DNA from: Sphingomonas metalli
GTDB lineage: Bacteria > Pseudomonadota > Alphaproteobacteria > Sphingomonadales > Sphingomonadaceae
Direction: 5' to 3'
NCBI RefSeq assembly: GCF_014641735.1
Contig: NZ_BMIH01000003.1
Location: 434,001 to 498,000 of the forward strand
Length of the DNA: 64,000 nt
The position numbers and the translations under genes are program-made. Position 1 is the stretch's first letter. Each line of letters starts with the position of its first letter. Below, one piece after another: positions 50,986 to 63,267 of this stretch. The notes beneath the pieces are model-generated. The model worked only from the letters and a program-made list of their open reading frames with translations, did no database searches and was not told the origin of the DNA.

Positions 50986-52856
50986 ATGAGTCTCTCGCCC
51001 GCCTTCCTCGACGAGCTGCGTGCACGCACCTCGCTGTCGGCGCTGGTGGGCAAGACGGTGAAGCTGCACAAGGCGGGGCGCGAGCACAAGGGCTGCTGCC
51101 CCTTTCACAACGAGAAGACGCCCAGCTTCTACGTCAACGACGACAAGGGCTTCTACCATTGCTTCGGCTGCTCCGCGCATGGCGACGCCATCCGCTGGAT
51201 GACCGACCAGCGCGGCCTGCCCTTCATCGACGCGGTCAAGGAACTGGCGCAGGCTGCCGGCCTGGACATGCCGGCCATGGACAAGCGCGCCGCCGCCAAG
51301 GCCGAGCGCACCAAGGGGCTGGTCGAGGCGATGGCCGATGCCGCCGCCTTCTTCACCGAGCAGCTACATGGCCTTGGCGGGCAGGACGCGCGGCGGATGC
51401 TGGAGCGGCGCGGCGTTTCGGCGGAGACCGCCAAGGCGTTCGGCATGGGCTTCGCCCCCGACTCGCGCCGCGCGCTGCGGACCGCCCTTGCCGAATATGG
51501 CGACGCGATGCTGGTCGAGGCGGGGCTGCTGATCCAGGTCGAGGGCAAGGAGCCCTATGACCGGTTCCGCGGCCGGCTGATGATCCCGATCCGCGACGCG
51601 CGTGGCCGCGTGATCGCATTCGGCGGGCGCATCCTCGACCAGGGCGAGCCCAAATATCTCAACAGCCCGGACACGCCGCTCTTCGACAAGGGGCGGACGC
51701 TCTACAATCTCGACCGCGCCGCCCCCGCCGCCCGCAAGTCGGGCCGGCTGCTGGTGGTCGAGGGCTATATGGACGTCATCGCCCTCGCCCAGGCCGGCAT
51801 TCACGAGGCGGTGGCGCCGCTCGGCACCGCGCTGACCGAGCATCAGCTCGAACGGCTGTGGCGGATGGTCGAGGTGCCGGTGCTCTGCTTCGACGGCGAC
51901 GGCGCGGGGCAGAAGGCCGCGGTCCGTGCCGCGCACCGCGCGCTGCCGATGCTGGCGCCGGGGCGCTCGCTGCGCTTCGTCACGCTGCCGGCGGGGCAGG
52001 ATCCGGACGATCTGGTCAAGTCCGGCGGTGCAGGCGCCATGGAAGCCTTGCTCGCCGCCACCGAGCCGCTGGTCGATCGTGTCTGGGCGCATGAGCTGGC
52101 CGCGGAACCGCTCGATACGCCCGAGCAGCGCGCGGGGCTGAAGCGCCGGCTGGGCGAGCTGGCGGCGACGATCGCAGATCCGGCCGTCCGGTCGGAATAT
52201 CAGGCCGAGTTCCGCCGCCGCTTCGACGCGCACTTCCTGCCACAGCGCAAGCCTTTCCGGCCGATGGGCAACGGCCGCCAGCCCTGGCGCCCCCCCGTGC
52301 CGGTGACCGAGGACGCCAAGGCGCTGCGCGCCGCGGGGATCGACCGGGTTCTCGCCAAGGCGGTACTCGCCGGGCTGATCCGCCATCCGGCCGAGATCGC
52401 ACGGCATATGGAGGTGCTGGGCAGCCTTCGGCTCGCCGACGGGGCTCTCGGCCGCCTGTTCGAGGCGGTGGTCGATGTGGCGCTGGAGGATGCCGGCGGC
52501 AGCCATGGCGCGCTTGATAGCGGCCGCCTCGTCACCATATTGGCACGGTCCGGTTTCGAGGGGATTGCCAGCGATCTCCTGCGGGCGGACGCGATGCCTT
52601 ATTCGTTCACCATGGCCGGCGGCGATCCGGCGCGGGCGCGCGAGGATCTGGACGAGGCGATCGCCATCCTGATCGCGCGGCCCGAGGTCGATGCCCAGCT
52701 CGCCGCCGCGACGCGGGCGATGCAGGCGCGCTTCACCGACGAGGCGTTCGAGCGGCAGGTGGCTTTGGTGAAAGAGCGGCAGGCGTTGGAAATGCGCCTT
52801 GCCAACCTATGTCAGGCGCATGAAGACGCGCGAGCGTTGGGATCCGAGGGTAATTA

Positions 52857-52857
<1 letters not shown>
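50986..52857 (+). CDS. dnaG: DNA primase
   Basis: A 623-residue primase that lays RNA primers at the replication fork. The N-terminal zinc finger [14 protein letters not shown] with [12 protein letters not shown] is intact. The RNA polymerase/TOPRIM core shows [15 protein letters not shown] and [11 protein letters not shown], and a C-terminal helicase-interaction domain follows. The length is normal. Its TAA stop overlaps the rpoD ATG (TAATG), part of the classical dnaG-rpoD unit. Confidence 0.97.
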
Positions 52858-54881
<2,024 letters not shown>

Positions 54882-54895
54882 TCCCCTGCTCCCGC

Positions 54896-54914
54896 CCCGG
54901 CCTCTCATGCCGGG
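54896..54914. terminator. Hairpin between convergent rpoD and the monooxygenase-like gene
   Basis: CCCGGC (54896-54901) pairs with GCCGGG (54909-54914) around a 7-nt loop, 15 bp after the rpoD stop. It overlaps the last codons of the convergent gene. No T-tract is present. Confidence 0.35.
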
Positions 54915-55462
54915 CGAGAGCGGGCCTTTCCGTCCGGATCGGACAGCGTCCATGGCCGCGCGAAGCGCTGGACGCGCGGCAGGATCACGAACTGCAGCAG
55001 CGCCGACAGCATCAGCGACGAGAACAGGAGCTGGATCGGCTGGGGCAGGCTCGACGCGACGCTGCGCACCAGCGTGCTCAGCACGAGCAGCACCGGAAAT
55101 ACCGCAAGCCAGGTCGTGATGAAGGTCCGTTTGGGATCCGCCGCGGACTCGCTCGGCACGACGAGGTGCGCGCGCCGCCCGTCCACGCACTGGCGCCGTT
55201 CGACGGGGAAGCGCTCGGCCCGGCGAAGGAGGTGGTGGTAGTCGGATGCCTCCAGCCAGCGATCGCGATCGCCGCTACTGCCGAACTGGTGGATCAGATG
55301 GAACAATCCGCCCGCCTGTTCCAGCCTGAGGCTGCTGACATGTCCGGCCGCTCGCGCCGCCGCGTCATCGAAGGCATCGGCCCAGACGCGGAATTCAGGC
55401 AGCATCCGGGCAGGGACGATGCGGGTCGTGACCAGCGTGGCGATTTTGGGGGCGGGCTGCAT
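54905..55462 (-). CDS. ABM-type (antibiotic biosynthesis monooxygenase-like) protein with membrane tail
   Basis: A 185-residue protein. The N-terminal ferredoxin-like fold of the ABM family is suggested by IATLVTTRIVPARMLPEFRV, LRLEQAGGLFHLIHQFGSSG and WLEASDYHHLLRRAE. Two membrane helices follow (about residues 112-132 and 138-160, including TWLAVFPVLLVLSTLV). Related proteins are described as quinol or haem-like monooxygenases in name only; activity is not predictable here. It is convergent with rpoD. Confidence 0.78.
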   Translation of the reverse strand: MQPAPKIATLVTTRIVPARMLPEFRVWADAFDDAAARAAGHVSSLRLEQAGGLFHLIHQFGSSGDRDRWLEASDYHHLLRRAERFPVERRQCVDGRRAHLVVPSESAADPKRTFITTWLAVFPVLLVLSTLVRSVASSLPQPIQLLFSSLMLSALLQFVILPRVQRFARPWTLSDPDGKARSRPA

Positions 55463-55505
55463 GCCGGCTCAACGCGAACGGAACCGGAAGAGGCGCGGCG
55501 GCACG

Positions 55506-55535
55506 AAAAAGGGCGCCGGGAAAGTCCCGACGCCC
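55506..55535 (-). terminator. Rho-independent terminator after rplS
   Basis: Read on the minus strand, GGGCGTCGGGA pairs with TCCCGGCGCCC around a short loop (55511-55535) and is followed by five T residues (55506-55510), 25 bp after the rplS stop. This is the clearest intrinsic terminator in the window. Confidence 0.85.
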
Positions 55536-55560
55536 TCTTCTCGCAGGATCTGTCCGCGCC

Positions 55561-55953
55561 TTACTCGGCCGCGGCGGTGTCCTTGGCCGGACGAGTGTCG
55601 CGGCGCTCGGCGATACGCGCCGACTTGCCGGTGCGGCCCCGCAGATAATAGAGCTTCGCGCGACGCACGGCGCCCTTGCGGACCACCTCGATCGAATCGA
55701 TGTTCGGCGAATAGAGCGGGAACACGCGCTCGACGCCCTCGCCGAAGCTGATCTTGCGCACGGTGAACGACGAGCCCATGCCCTTGTTCGAGCGCGCGAT
55801 GCACACGCCTTCATAGGCCTGGACGCGGGTCCGCTCGCCTTCGACGACCTTCACGCCGACCTTCAGCGTATCGCCGGGGCGGAACTCGGGGATCGCGCGC
55901 TGCGCGGTCAGCTTCTGGATCTGCTCGGCTTCGAGCTGCTGGATCAGGTTCAT
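55561..55953 (-). CDS. rplS: 50S ribosomal protein L19
   Basis: A 130-residue large-subunit protein at the 30S-50S interface. It shows [35 protein letters not shown] and [14 protein letters not shown] short Arg/Ala-rich C-terminal extension ends AAAE. It overlaps trmD by 4 bp (ATGA). Confidence 0.97.
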   Translation of the reverse strand: MNLIQQLEAEQIQKLTAQRAIPEFRPGDTLKVGVKVVEGERTRVQAYEGVCIARSNKGMGSSFTVRKISFGEGVERVFPLYSPNIDSIEVVRKGAVRRAKLYYLRGRTGKSARIAERRDTRPAKDTAAAE

Positions 55954-56684
55954 CTCGGTCCATCCTTGTCACGCCGCGCGCCAGAGGGCGACAGACCCGC
56001 AGCGCCCCCGTGGCGCTCCCAAAGGTCCGGCCGCCTTAGCCGTGTATCGGTCTCGGCCATCTGCTTGCGCCAGGCCGCGATCCTCGCATGATCCCCCGAT
56101 CGCAGCACTTCGGGGATCGTGCGCCCTTCCCATTCCACAGGTCGGGTATATTGCGGGTATTCGAGAAGGCCGCTTTCGAAGCTTTCCTCGTCCCCGCTGG
56201 AAGCCGCGCCCATTACGCCGGGAAGCAGCCGAACGCAAGCGTCGAGCAGCACCAGCGCACCCATCTCGCCGCCCGAGAGCACATAGTCGCCGATCGAGAC
56301 CGGCTCGATCGCCCGCGCCTCGAACAGCCGTTCGTCAAAGCCCTCGAAACGGCCGCACAGGATCGTCGCCCCCTCGCCTGCCGCCAGTGCGCGGACGCGC
56401 GCCTGGGTCAGCGGCGCGCCGCGCGGCGTCATCGCCAGCACCGGCCGGGTGTCGGCGACGCTGTCGACCGCCGCGGCCAGCACATCGGCGCGCAGCACCA
56501 TGCCCGCGCCACCACCCGCGGGCGTATCGTCGACCGAGCGGTGGCGGTCGGTCGCGAAGTCGCGGATCTGCACCGTCTCCAGCGTCCAGCGCTCCTCGCG
56601 CAGCGCGCGCCCGGCGATCGACAGGCCGAGCGGTCCGGGAAACATCTCCGGGTAGAGCGTCAGGACCGTGACGCGAAAGGTCAT
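55950..56684 (-). CDS. trmD: tRNA (guanine-N1)-methyltransferase
   Basis: A 244-residue SPOUT methyltransferase that makes m1G37 in tRNAs and prevents +1 frameshifting. It shows the N-terminal [19 protein letters not shown]-knot region [16 protein letters not shown] and the [11 protein letters not shown] segment. ATG 56684 overlaps the stop of a serine hydrolase gene (ATGA), not the rimM gene that usually precedes trmD. Confidence 0.96.
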   Translation of the reverse strand: MTFRVTVLTLYPEMFPGPLGLSIAGRALREERWTLETVQIRDFATDRHRSVDDTPAGGGAGMVLRADVLAAAVDSVADTRPVLAMTPRGAPLTQARVRALAAGEGATILCGRFEGFDERLFEARAIEPVSIGDYVLSGGEMGALVLLDACVRLLPGVMGAASSGDEESFESGLLEYPQYTRPVEWEGRTIPEVLRSGDHARIAAWRKQMAETDTRLRRPDLWERHGGAAGLSPSGARRDKDGPR

Positions 56685-58168
56685 GGCTGCGACGCCCGGA
56701 AGTCGAGCACCTGAAGGCTGAGCACCGGGGTCGGCGCGCGCTGGACACGGCCGGCCACCTTGCCCTTTGCGCAGGTCCAGATGAAATATCCCTCCATGGC
56801 CGAAACGGGGATAACGGGCTCGGTCATCGGGCAGTCGCCCGCATCGGCCTTGGCTGCCGCGATCTCGGCGCGACGGCGCGCCGCATTGCGATCGAGCAGG
56901 ACGTTGCCCGCCAGCGGGGCGCGCTCGGCATCGCCTGCACGCCACGCAGTACGGGCGGCGTCATAGGCTGCGGCCAGGCCGGTCGACACCGGCACGGCCC
57001 GGTCTGGGGTCGCGCCCTCGCGGCGCAGCGCCAGCAGGGCCTGCATCACCGGCAGAGTCGGCGCGGCATAGGTCCGGTTGGCGAAGGCGAAGATGCCGAT
57101 GCCCGCATCCGGCAACAGCATCACCACCGAGCCAAAGCCCGGATAGCCGCCGGTGTGCGTCACCACTCGCCCGAGATCGCAGTCGTTGATGGTGAACCAG
57201 GCCATGCCATAGGACGCGGCCTGACGACACGGCTCGAGCCCCGCCGCGCGATCGCGCGCGGTGACGAAGCCGCCCTCGACGATCCTGCGCACGGTCGCCC
57301 GACCGACCGGCCCCATTTCCGCTCCGTCGCGCGCCGGCCAGGCTGACAGGAGGAAGCCGACCCAGCGCGCATAGTCCCGCGCCGTCGTCTGGAGCCCGCC
57401 CATTGCGCCGAACGCCCCATCGGCCATGTCCGGCTCACGCACCCAGCCGCCGTCCTGCCAGCGATAGCCCAGCGCCCGCTGCGTCTGATCGCCCGCCAGC
57501 ACGTCATAGCCCGTCGCGGTCATGCCGAGCGGGGTCAGGATCTGCCGGCCGATCCATTGCTGATAGGGGGCACCCCCGACGTTCGAGACGATCCGGCCCA
57601 GCGTCGCATAGCCGAAGTTGGAATATTCCATGGTGACGCCCGGCCCATTGGCGAACGGAACGCCGGCCCGCAGCATCGCGGTGAAGGCAGCCTCGCCGAG
57701 CGGCTGCTGCCGGTCGCCCCAGGGATTGTCCTCGACGAAGCCGGCATCGTGGTGGAGCAGGTCGGCGACGGTGATGCGGCGGGAATCGCTGGTGGGATAG
57801 CGCCAGCCCTTCATCTCCGGCACATAGCGCTCGGCCGGCGCCTCCAGCGACAGCCGCCCGGCATCGGCGAGCTTGAGGATCGCCATCGCCGTGAACGCCT
57901 TCGACATGGAGGCGATGCGGAACCGGCTGTCGGCGGTCACCGGCCGGCGTGTATCGAGATCCTGCACGCCCAGGCCGCGCACGAAGACGAGCCGACCGTC
58001 CTTGACCACGCCCCAGACGAGGCCGGGGACGTGCTGCGCCTCCATCCACGCCGCGAACACGGGCTCCAGCGCGGCGATCCGCGCCTCGACCGGTGGCGGA
58101 GGCGGCGTCTGGCCGGCAGCGCTGACCGGCGCGGCGACGAGTGCGAGAAGGGCGAGAAGGCGTGTCAT
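56681..58168 (-). CDS. Serine hydrolase, beta-lactamase/class C family (exported)
   Basis: A 495-residue exported protein. A signal peptide (residues 1-20, ending VSAAG) is followed by a class C beta-lactamase-like fold with all three signatures: SMSK (nucleophile Ser and Lys), YSN in [12 protein letters not shown], and HTG in [13 protein letters not shown] 150-residue C-terminal extension contains two cysteines. It is probably a peptidase or esterase (penicillin-binding-protein-like) rather than an antibiotic-resistance enzyme. It is placed directly upstream of trmD. Confidence 0.92.
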   Translation of the reverse strand: MTRLLALLALVAAPVSAAGQTPPPPPVEARIAALEPVFAAWMEAQHVPGLVWGVVKDGRLVFVRGLGVQDLDTRRPVTADSRFRIASMSKAFTAMAILKLADAGRLSLEAPAERYVPEMKGWRYPTSDSRRITVADLLHHDAGFVEDNPWGDRQQPLGEAAFTAMLRAGVPFANGPGVTMEYSNFGYATLGRIVSNVGGAPYQQWIGRQILTPLGMTATGYDVLAGDQTQRALGYRWQDGGWVREPDMADGAFGAMGGLQTTARDYARWVGFLLSAWPARDGAEMGPVGRATVRRIVEGGFVTARDRAAGLEPCRQAASYGMAWFTINDCDLGRVVTHTGGYPGFGSVVMLLPDAGIGIFAFANRTYAAPTLPVMQALLALRREGATPDRAVPVSTGLAAAYDAARTAWRAGDAERAPLAGNVLLDRNAARRRAEIAAAKADAGDCPMTEPVIPVSAMEGYFIWTCAKGKVAGRVQRAPTPVLSLQVLDFRASQP

Positions 58169-58240
58169 GGCGGTGTGTCTAGGCACCCGCCACGCCATTT
58201 GCATCAGGAACCGGCATCGGCCGTGCGCGCTTCAGCCGGC

Positions 58241-59146
58241 ATGGACGATTGCATCATCATCGGCGCGGGGCCGGCCGGGCTGACCGCGGCCATCTATCTC
58301 GCCCGGTTCCGCCTGAAGATCCGGCTGTTCGATTCGGGCGACAGCCGGGCCGCCTGGATCCCGCGCACGCACAATCATGCCGGGTTTCCCGAGGGTATCG
58401 CCGGAACCGAACTGCTGGCGCGGATGCTGGACCAGGCCGAGCGCTACGGCGCGGTGCGGGAGTTGGCGGAGGTCACCGCGATCGAGCCGATGGTAGGGGG
58501 CTTCGAGGTTCGGCTGGGCGAGCGGATCGCGCTGGGGCGCACGGTGCTGCTCGCGACCGGCGTGGTGAACAATCGGCCGGCCATGGATGCCGATCTGCAC
58601 CGCCAAGCGCTGGCGGCGGGTCGGCTGCGCTACTGCCCGATCTGCGACGGCTATGAAGTCACGGACCGGCGGGTCGGCGTGATCGGCCGCGGGCAGCATG
58701 GCACCAGGGAAGCACTGTTCCTGCGCAGCTACACGCGGGACGTGACGCTGATCAGCCCGGACGGCGACCTGTGTCTCGACGCCGGCTGCGTCGCAGCGCT
58801 GGACGATGCCGGGATCGCGCGGGTCGAGGGACCGTGCGGCGGCTTCGCGATCGAGGGGGAGCGATTCGCCTTCGATACCGCGGCGGGTCGCCTGGCGTTC
58901 GACAGCGTCTATCCCGCCATGGGCTCGGTCATCCGGTCACAGCTGGCGATCGCCGCCGGCGCACGGGCGAGCGGCGACGGATGCCTGGAGCTGGACGATC
59001 ATCAGCGCACCTCCCTGCCCGGCCTGTTCGCGGCCGGCGACGTGGTCAAGGGACTGGACCAGATCAGCCACGCCATGGGAGAGGCCGGCGTGGCCGCCAC
59101 GACCATCCGCAACACGCTCAACGAACAGCGTCCGATCCGGCGCTGA
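58241..59146 (+). CDS. Thioredoxin-reductase-like FAD/NAD(P) oxidoreductase
   Basis: A 301-residue flavoprotein of the TrxB fold. It has the FAD motif [18 protein letters not shown], the redox motif YCPICDGYE, the NAD(P) region [15 protein letters not shown] and a C-terminal FAD motif [25 protein letters not shown] motif is unusual for classical TrxB (CATC), so it may serve another acceptor. It is divergent from the serine hydrolase and convergent with rimM. The two genes appear inserted between rimM and trmD. Confidence 0.9.
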   Translation: MDDCIIIGAGPAGLTAAIYLARFRLKIRLFDSGDSRAAWIPRTHNHAGFPEGIAGTELLARMLDQAERYGAVRELAEVTAIEPMVGGFEVRLGERIALGRTVLLATGVVNNRPAMDADLHRQALAAGRLRYCPICDGYEVTDRRVGVIGRGQHGTREALFLRSYTRDVTLISPDGDLCLDAGCVAALDDAGIARVEGPCGGFAIEGERFAFDTAAGRLAFDSVYPAMGSVIRSQLAIAAGARASGDGCLELDDHQRTSLPGLFAAGDVVKGLDQISHAMGEAGVAATTIRNTLNEQRPIRR

Positions 59147-59149
59147 CCG

Positions 59150-59656
59150 CTATTCGACGAAGGCGGGATCGACCACCAGTCGCGTCGCGTCCCACTCCGG
59201 CACCGCCTCCGGACGCATCGGCACCATGAAGCGCTTGCCGGTCGGCCGCTCGATCTCGATCACGTCGCCGGCCCCGAAATTGTCGACTGCGACGACCATG
59301 CCGAGCGGATCGCCCGCGCTCGTCTCGACCGCCAGGCCCAACAGGTCGGCATGATAATATTCGCCGTCACCGAGCGGCGGCAGAGCCGAGCGCGGAACGG
59401 TCAGCGTGGTTCCGCGCAGACTCTCCGCCGTCGTACGGTCGCCAACTTCGGCAAAGCGGGCGATCGCACCATTGCTGCCGGCCCGAAGCGACACGAGGGT
59501 CAGTGCGCCGTCATTGAACATGCGGTGCGACCCGAGATCGTCGGCGAAGACCTTCAGACGCACTTCGCCCGCCACGCCGTGCGCGCCGATCACGGCGGCC
59601 AGCGTGACGGGCGGCGAAACGCGCTCGTTGCCGGGTTCAGCCTTGGGGGGAGCCAT
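59150..59656 (-). CDS. rimM: Ribosome maturation factor RimM
   Basis: A 168-residue 16S rRNA processing factor that binds S19. It has the N-terminal VIGAHGVAGEVRLKVF and the PRC-barrel with EYYHADLLGLAVETSAGD. It lies downstream of rpsP, and its frame overlaps the end of a small acidic ORF by 20 bp. The usual trmD neighbour is separated from it by a two-gene insertion. Confidence 0.95.
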   Translation of the reverse strand: MAPPKAEPGNERVSPPVTLAAVIGAHGVAGEVRLKVFADDLGSHRMFNDGALTLVSLRAGSNGAIARFAEVGDRTTAESLRGTTLTVPRSALPPLGDGEYYHADLLGLAVETSAGDPLGMVVAVDNFGAGDVIEIERPTGKRFMVPMRPEAVPEWDATRLVVDPAFVE

Positions 59657-59774
59657 CGCTGGGTGCTGGGTCCTGATCGCTGCCCTCGGCAGGCTCTTGG
59701 GTCGACCGCCCCTGATTGGTCGCGTCCTCGGCGTCGTCGGGGGCTGTGCGGGGGTCCGGATCCTGGGTCATCAT
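59637..59774 (-). CDS. Small acidic disordered protein between rpsP and rimM
   Basis: A 45-residue possible protein (MMTQDPDPRTAPDDAEDATN then a Ser/Pro/Glu-rich end) with no hydrophobic segment and low complexity. ATG 59774 is preceded by GAAGAGAG. It overlaps the rimM start by 20 bp. It could be a genuine short reading frame or chance coding in GC-rich DNA. Confidence 0.35.
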   Translation of the reverse strand: MMTQDPDPRTAPDDAEDATNQGRSTQEPAEGSDQDPAPSDGSPQG

Positions 59775-59827
59775 ACGCTCTCTTCGCTGTCGAACAGAAG
59801 AAAACGCACGACGACCCAAAGGGCTGC

Positions 59828-60238
59828 TTACTCGGCGGTGGCGTCCGCCGGGGCTTCCTCTGCCGGGGCGGCCGAAGCGGCGGCGGCGGCCTCTTCCTGC
59901 GCCTTCAGCTTCTCGGCCCGCTCCTCGGCGCGCTCCTTCGCCTTGTCGCCCGGCTGACCCTTGTTGGGGTTGCTGCGGGCTGCGCGCTCGCGCACGCCGG
60001 CGACGTCGAGGAAGCGCGCGACGCGATCGGTCGGCTGCGCGCCGCTGGCCAGCCAGTACTTGGCGCGCTCGCCGTCGAGCACCACGCGCTTCTCGTCGTC
60101 CTTGGCGAGCAGCGGGTTGTAGTTGCCGATCTTCTCGATGAACTTGCCGTCACGCGGGCTGCGCGCATCGGCCACGACGATGCGGTAATAGGGGCGCTTC
60201 TTGGAGCCGCCACGCGACAGTCGGATGCTGAGTGCCAT
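59828..60238 (-). CDS. rpsP: 30S ribosomal protein S16, C-terminally extended
   Basis: A 136-residue protein. The conserved S16 part (residues 1-80) shows [37 protein letters not shown] and the [12 protein letters not shown] region. An Ala/Glu/Lys-rich tail of about 45 residues follows. Alphaproteobacterial S16 proteins often have such tails. It is downstream of ffh, with a REP-like repeat between them. Confidence 0.97.
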   Translation of the reverse strand: MALSIRLSRGGSKKRPYYRIVVADARSPRDGKFIEKIGNYNPLLAKDDEKRVVLDGERAKYWLASGAQPTDRVARFLDVAGVRERAARSNPNKGQPGDKAKERAEERAEKLKAQEEAAAAASAAPAEEAPADATAE

Positions 60239-60262
60239 AATCTTGTCCTTGCCTTCTTGATC

Positions 60263-60322
60263 GTCACCCCGGCGAAGGCCGGGGTCATTTCTGTTGATGT
60301 TGCGCCCTTGCCGCAGGCGGCG
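60263..60322. repeat. REP-like palindrome between ffh and rpsP
   Basis: GTCACCCCGGCGAAGGCCGG followed by GGTC at 60263-60286 has a CCCCGGC/GCCGGGG-like stem, and CCCTTGCCGCA lies about 20 bp further on. The same two parts, palindrome plus CCCTTGCGGCA, occur in the nuoG-nuoH gap, so both belong to one repeat family. Confidence 0.7.
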
Positions 60323-60334
60323 TCGGGCAGATCG

Positions 60335-61834
60335 TCATTTCTTCTTGATGAAGTTCTCGAAACCGGGCGGCAGCTGGGGCGGTCCCCCGGCCCCGCCGCC
60401 AAGACCCGGCAGGCCCTGTCCGCCGGCCTTGCCCATCAGGTCGCCCAGCCCCGGTCCGCCCAGTGCGTTGCCGATGCCGGCCATGCCGCCCGCCGGTCCG
60501 CCCTTGCCGAGCAACGCCATCAGGCCCTTGATGCCGCCCATCTTCTTGAGCTTCTTCATGGCCGTAGACATTTCCTGATGCATCTTCAGGAGCTTGTTCA
60601 CGTCCTGCACCGTGGTGCCCGAACCCTTGGCGATGCGGATCTTGCGCTTGGCGTTGATCAGCTCGGGCTTCGACCGCTCCTTGACGGTCATTGAGCCGAT
60701 CATCGCATCCATATGGATCAGCACCTTGTCGCCGCCGGCCTGCTGCAGCGCGCCCTGCGCCTTCTTCATGCCCGGCATCATGCCGGCGAGCGCGCCGAGG
60801 CCGCCCATGCGGCGCATCTGCGCCAGCTGGCCGCGCAGGTCGTTCATGTCGAACTGACCCTTGGCCATCTTGGCGGCCATGCGCTCGGCGTCTTCCTGCT
60901 GGATCGACTCCGCCGCCCGCTCGACCAGCGAGACGACGTCGCCCATCCCCAGGATGCGGCCCGCGACCCGCTCGGGATGGAAGGCTTCGAGCGCGTCCAT
61001 CTTCTCGCCGGTGCCGGCGAACTTGATCGGCTTGCCGGTGACCGCGCGCATCGACAGCGCCGCGCCGCCGCGCGCATCGCCGTCCATCCGGGTCAGCACG
61101 ACGCCGGTCAGCGGCACCTGATCGGAGAAGTTCTGCGCGACGTTGACCGCGTCCTGACCGGTCAGCGAGTCGACGACGAGCAGGATCTCGGCGGGATCGG
61201 CGATGTCGGCGACCGCCTTCATCTCGTCCATCAGAGCCTGATCGACATGCAGGCGCCCGGCCGTGTCGAGCATCAGGACGTCATAGCCCTGCAGCTTGGC
61301 GGCTTGGAGCGCGCGGCGGGCGATATCCACGGGCTGCTGGCCCGCGATGATCGGCAATGTCGCCACCTCGACCTGGGTGCCGAGCGTCGCCAGCTGCTCC
61401 TGCGCCGCGGGGCGATTGACGTCGAGCGACGCCATCAGCACCTTTTTGCGGTCGCGGCCCGACAGACGCCTGGCGATCTTCGCCGTCGTCGTCGTCTTGC
61501 CCGAGCCCTGCAGCCCGACCATCATCACCACCGCAGGCGGCGTGACGTCGAGCAGCAGCTCGCTCTCGTCCGCACCCAGGATCGCGACCAGCGCGTCATG
61601 GACGATCTTGACGACCTGCTGGCCCGGCGTGACCGAGCGCAGCACGTTGTGGCCGACGGCCTGTTCGGTGACGCGGTCGACGAAGTCGCGTGCGACCGGC
61701 AGCGCAACGTCCGCCTCGAGCAGCGCGACCCGCACCTCGCGCATCGCCGCGCGGACATCGGCCTCGGTCAGCGCGCCGCGACCGCGCAGGCGGTCGAACA
61801 CGCCGCCAAGCCGATCACTCAGGCTGTCAAACAT
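60335..61834 (-). CDS. ffh: Signal recognition particle protein
   Basis: A 499-residue SRP54 GTPase. The NG domain has GLQGSGKTTTTAKIARRLSG (P-loop), DTAGRLHVD and TRMDGDARGGAALS. The methionine-rich M domain binds 4.5S RNA and signal sequences. The C-terminus is glycine/proline-rich (GGPAGGMAGIGNALGGPGLG). ATG 61834 has GGAG eight bases upstream. It works with FtsY, whose gene begins at the right end of the window. Confidence 0.97.
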   Translation of the reverse strand: MFDSLSDRLGGVFDRLRGRGALTEADVRAAMREVRVALLEADVALPVARDFVDRVTEQAVGHNVLRSVTPGQQVVKIVHDALVAILGADESELLLDVTPPAVVMMVGLQGSGKTTTTAKIARRLSGRDRKKVLMASLDVNRPAAQEQLATLGTQVEVATLPIIAGQQPVDIARRALQAAKLQGYDVLMLDTAGRLHVDQALMDEMKAVADIADPAEILLVVDSLTGQDAVNVAQNFSDQVPLTGVVLTRMDGDARGGAALSMRAVTGKPIKFAGTGEKMDALEAFHPERVAGRILGMGDVVSLVERAAESIQQEDAERMAAKMAKGQFDMNDLRGQLAQMRRMGGLGALAGMMPGMKKAQGALQQAGGDKVLIHMDAMIGSMTVKERSKPELINAKRKIRIAKGSGTTVQDVNKLLKMHQEMSTAMKKLKKMGGIKGLMALLGKGGPAGGMAGIGNALGGPGLGDLMGKAGGQGLPGLGGGAGGPPQLPPGFENFIKKK

Positions 61835-62073
61835 CGCGCCACTCCAAATCTCGTGCCGCCAAACGCAAAAGACGCCGGCGGACGAAACCTCGTCGGCCAG
61901 CGCACACTTCCGCGCACGGCGGCGAGTGCTTTATCCAGAGCGTTCGAAGACGAACGTGGCGGGGCCTATAGGCGCATGCTGCCGACAGCACAAGTGCCGC
62001 GCGAACGGCCATTCGAGCCGTGCCAACAACCCCGCGCGTGACTTGCGCGGCGTCCATCCCTAGATCGCCCGCC

Positions 62074-63267
62074 ATGTCACCTCCGACGCCCGAGGTCGTC
62101 AGCCTCGGCTGCCGGCTCAACATCGCCGAAAGCGAGACGATCCGCGCGATGATCGCCGGGCGGGACATGGTCGTCGTGAACAGCTGCGCGGTGACCGGAG
62201 AAGCGGTGAAGCAGAGCCGTGCCGCCGTCCGCCGCGCGCGTCGCGAGCATCCCGGTGCCGAGATCGTGGTGACCGGCTGCGCGGCGACGATCGACCCGCA
62301 GGGCTTTTCCGCCATGGCCGAGGTCGCCCGGGTCGTCCCGAACGGGGCCAAGCTCGCCCCCGCCAGCTGGCAGGCCGACGCGGTGCCGCCGGTGGCCTTT
62401 TCGGGCCATGCCCGCGCCTTTGTCGAGGTGCAGAACGGCTGCGATCATGCCTGTACCTTCTGCATCATTCCGCTTGGGCGCGGCGCGAGCCGGTCGAGCC
62501 CTGCCGGCGCGGTCATCGACCGCATCCGTGCGCTGGTGGCGGCCGGCCACCGCGAGGTGGTGCTGACCGGAGTCGATCTGACCAGCTACGGACCCGACCT
62601 GCCCGGCGCCCCGACGCTGGGGCAGCTTGTCGAGCGGATCCTGACGCTGGTGCCCCAAATGGAGCGGCTGCGCCTCTCGTCGCTCGACTCGGTCGAGATC
62701 GATGAACGGCTGTTCGACCTGATCGCGCACGAGCCGCGCGTGATGCCGCATCTGCATTTGTCGCTGCAGGCGGGCAACGATCTGATCCTCAAGCGCATGA
62801 AGCGCCGCCATTCACGGCAACAGTCCGTCGCGCTGGTCGAACGCCTGCTGGCGGCGCGACCGGACCTCGCGATCGGCGCCGACTTGATCGCCGGCTTCCC
62901 GACCGAGGACGAGTCGATGTTTGCGGAAACGCTGGCGCTGATCGACGATGCGCACATCGTGCACGCGCATATCTTCCCCTACTCGCCGCGTGCCGGCACC
63001 CCCGCGGCGCGGATGCCGCAGGTCGCCCCGGCGGTCCGGCGCGAGCGCGCGGCACGCCTGCGCGAGGCGGCGGCGCGGCGGCGCCAGGCATGGCTCGCCT
63101 CGATGATCGGCAGCGAGCAGGCGGTGCTCGTCGAACGGCCGGGCACCCGCGGTCATGCCGGCAATTTCGCCGACGTCCATCTTGCCGCGCCGGCGGAACC
63201 CGGCGCGATCGTGCGCGTCCGGATCGACGCGGCCATGCCCCATCATCTCATCGGAACACGGATATGA
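62074..63267 (+). CDS. mtaB: tRNA t6A37 methylthiotransferase (MtaB)
   Basis: A 397-residue radical-SAM methylthiotransferase that converts t6A to ms2t6A at position 37 of tRNAs. The N-terminal UPF0004 domain carries cysteines in SLGCRLNIAESE, NSCAVT and TGCAAT. The radical-SAM cluster motif is NGCDHACTFCIIPLGRG (CxxxCxxC), followed by PHLHLSLQAGNDLILKRM and a C-terminal TRAM-like domain. ATG 62074 is chosen over one 18 codons upstream. Its stop overlaps the ftsY start (ATGA). A 239-bp gap before it shows no gene I recognise. Confidence 0.95.
   Translation: MSPPTPEVVSLGCRLNIAESETIRAMIAGRDMVVVNSCAVTGEAVKQSRAAVRRARREHPGAEIVVTGCAATIDPQGFSAMAEVARVVPNGAKLAPASWQADAVPPVAFSGHARAFVEVQNGCDHACTFCIIPLGRGASRSSPAGAVIDRIRALVAAGHREVVLTGVDLTSYGPDLPGAPTLGQLVERILTLVPQMERLRLSSLDSVEIDERLFDLIAHEPRVMPHLHLSLQAGNDLILKRMKRRHSRQQSVALVERLLAARPDLAIGADLIAGFPTEDESMFAETLALIDDAHIVHAHIFPYSPRAGTPAARMPQVAPAVRRERAARLREAAARRRQAWLASMIGSEQAVLVERPGTRGHAGNFADVHLAAPAEPGAIVRVRIDAAMPHHLIGTRI

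Noticed and set aside
56681..58168. Antibiotic-resistance beta-lactamase
   Set aside because: The SxxK, YxN and HxG motifs are shared by many penicillin-binding-like peptidases and esterases; the length and C-terminal extension do not match known AmpC enzymes.
58207..58240. GGAAC-N16-CGCT upstream of the TrxB-like gene
   Set aside because: The -10 mismatch is at a critical T, so I do not count it as an EcfG promoter.
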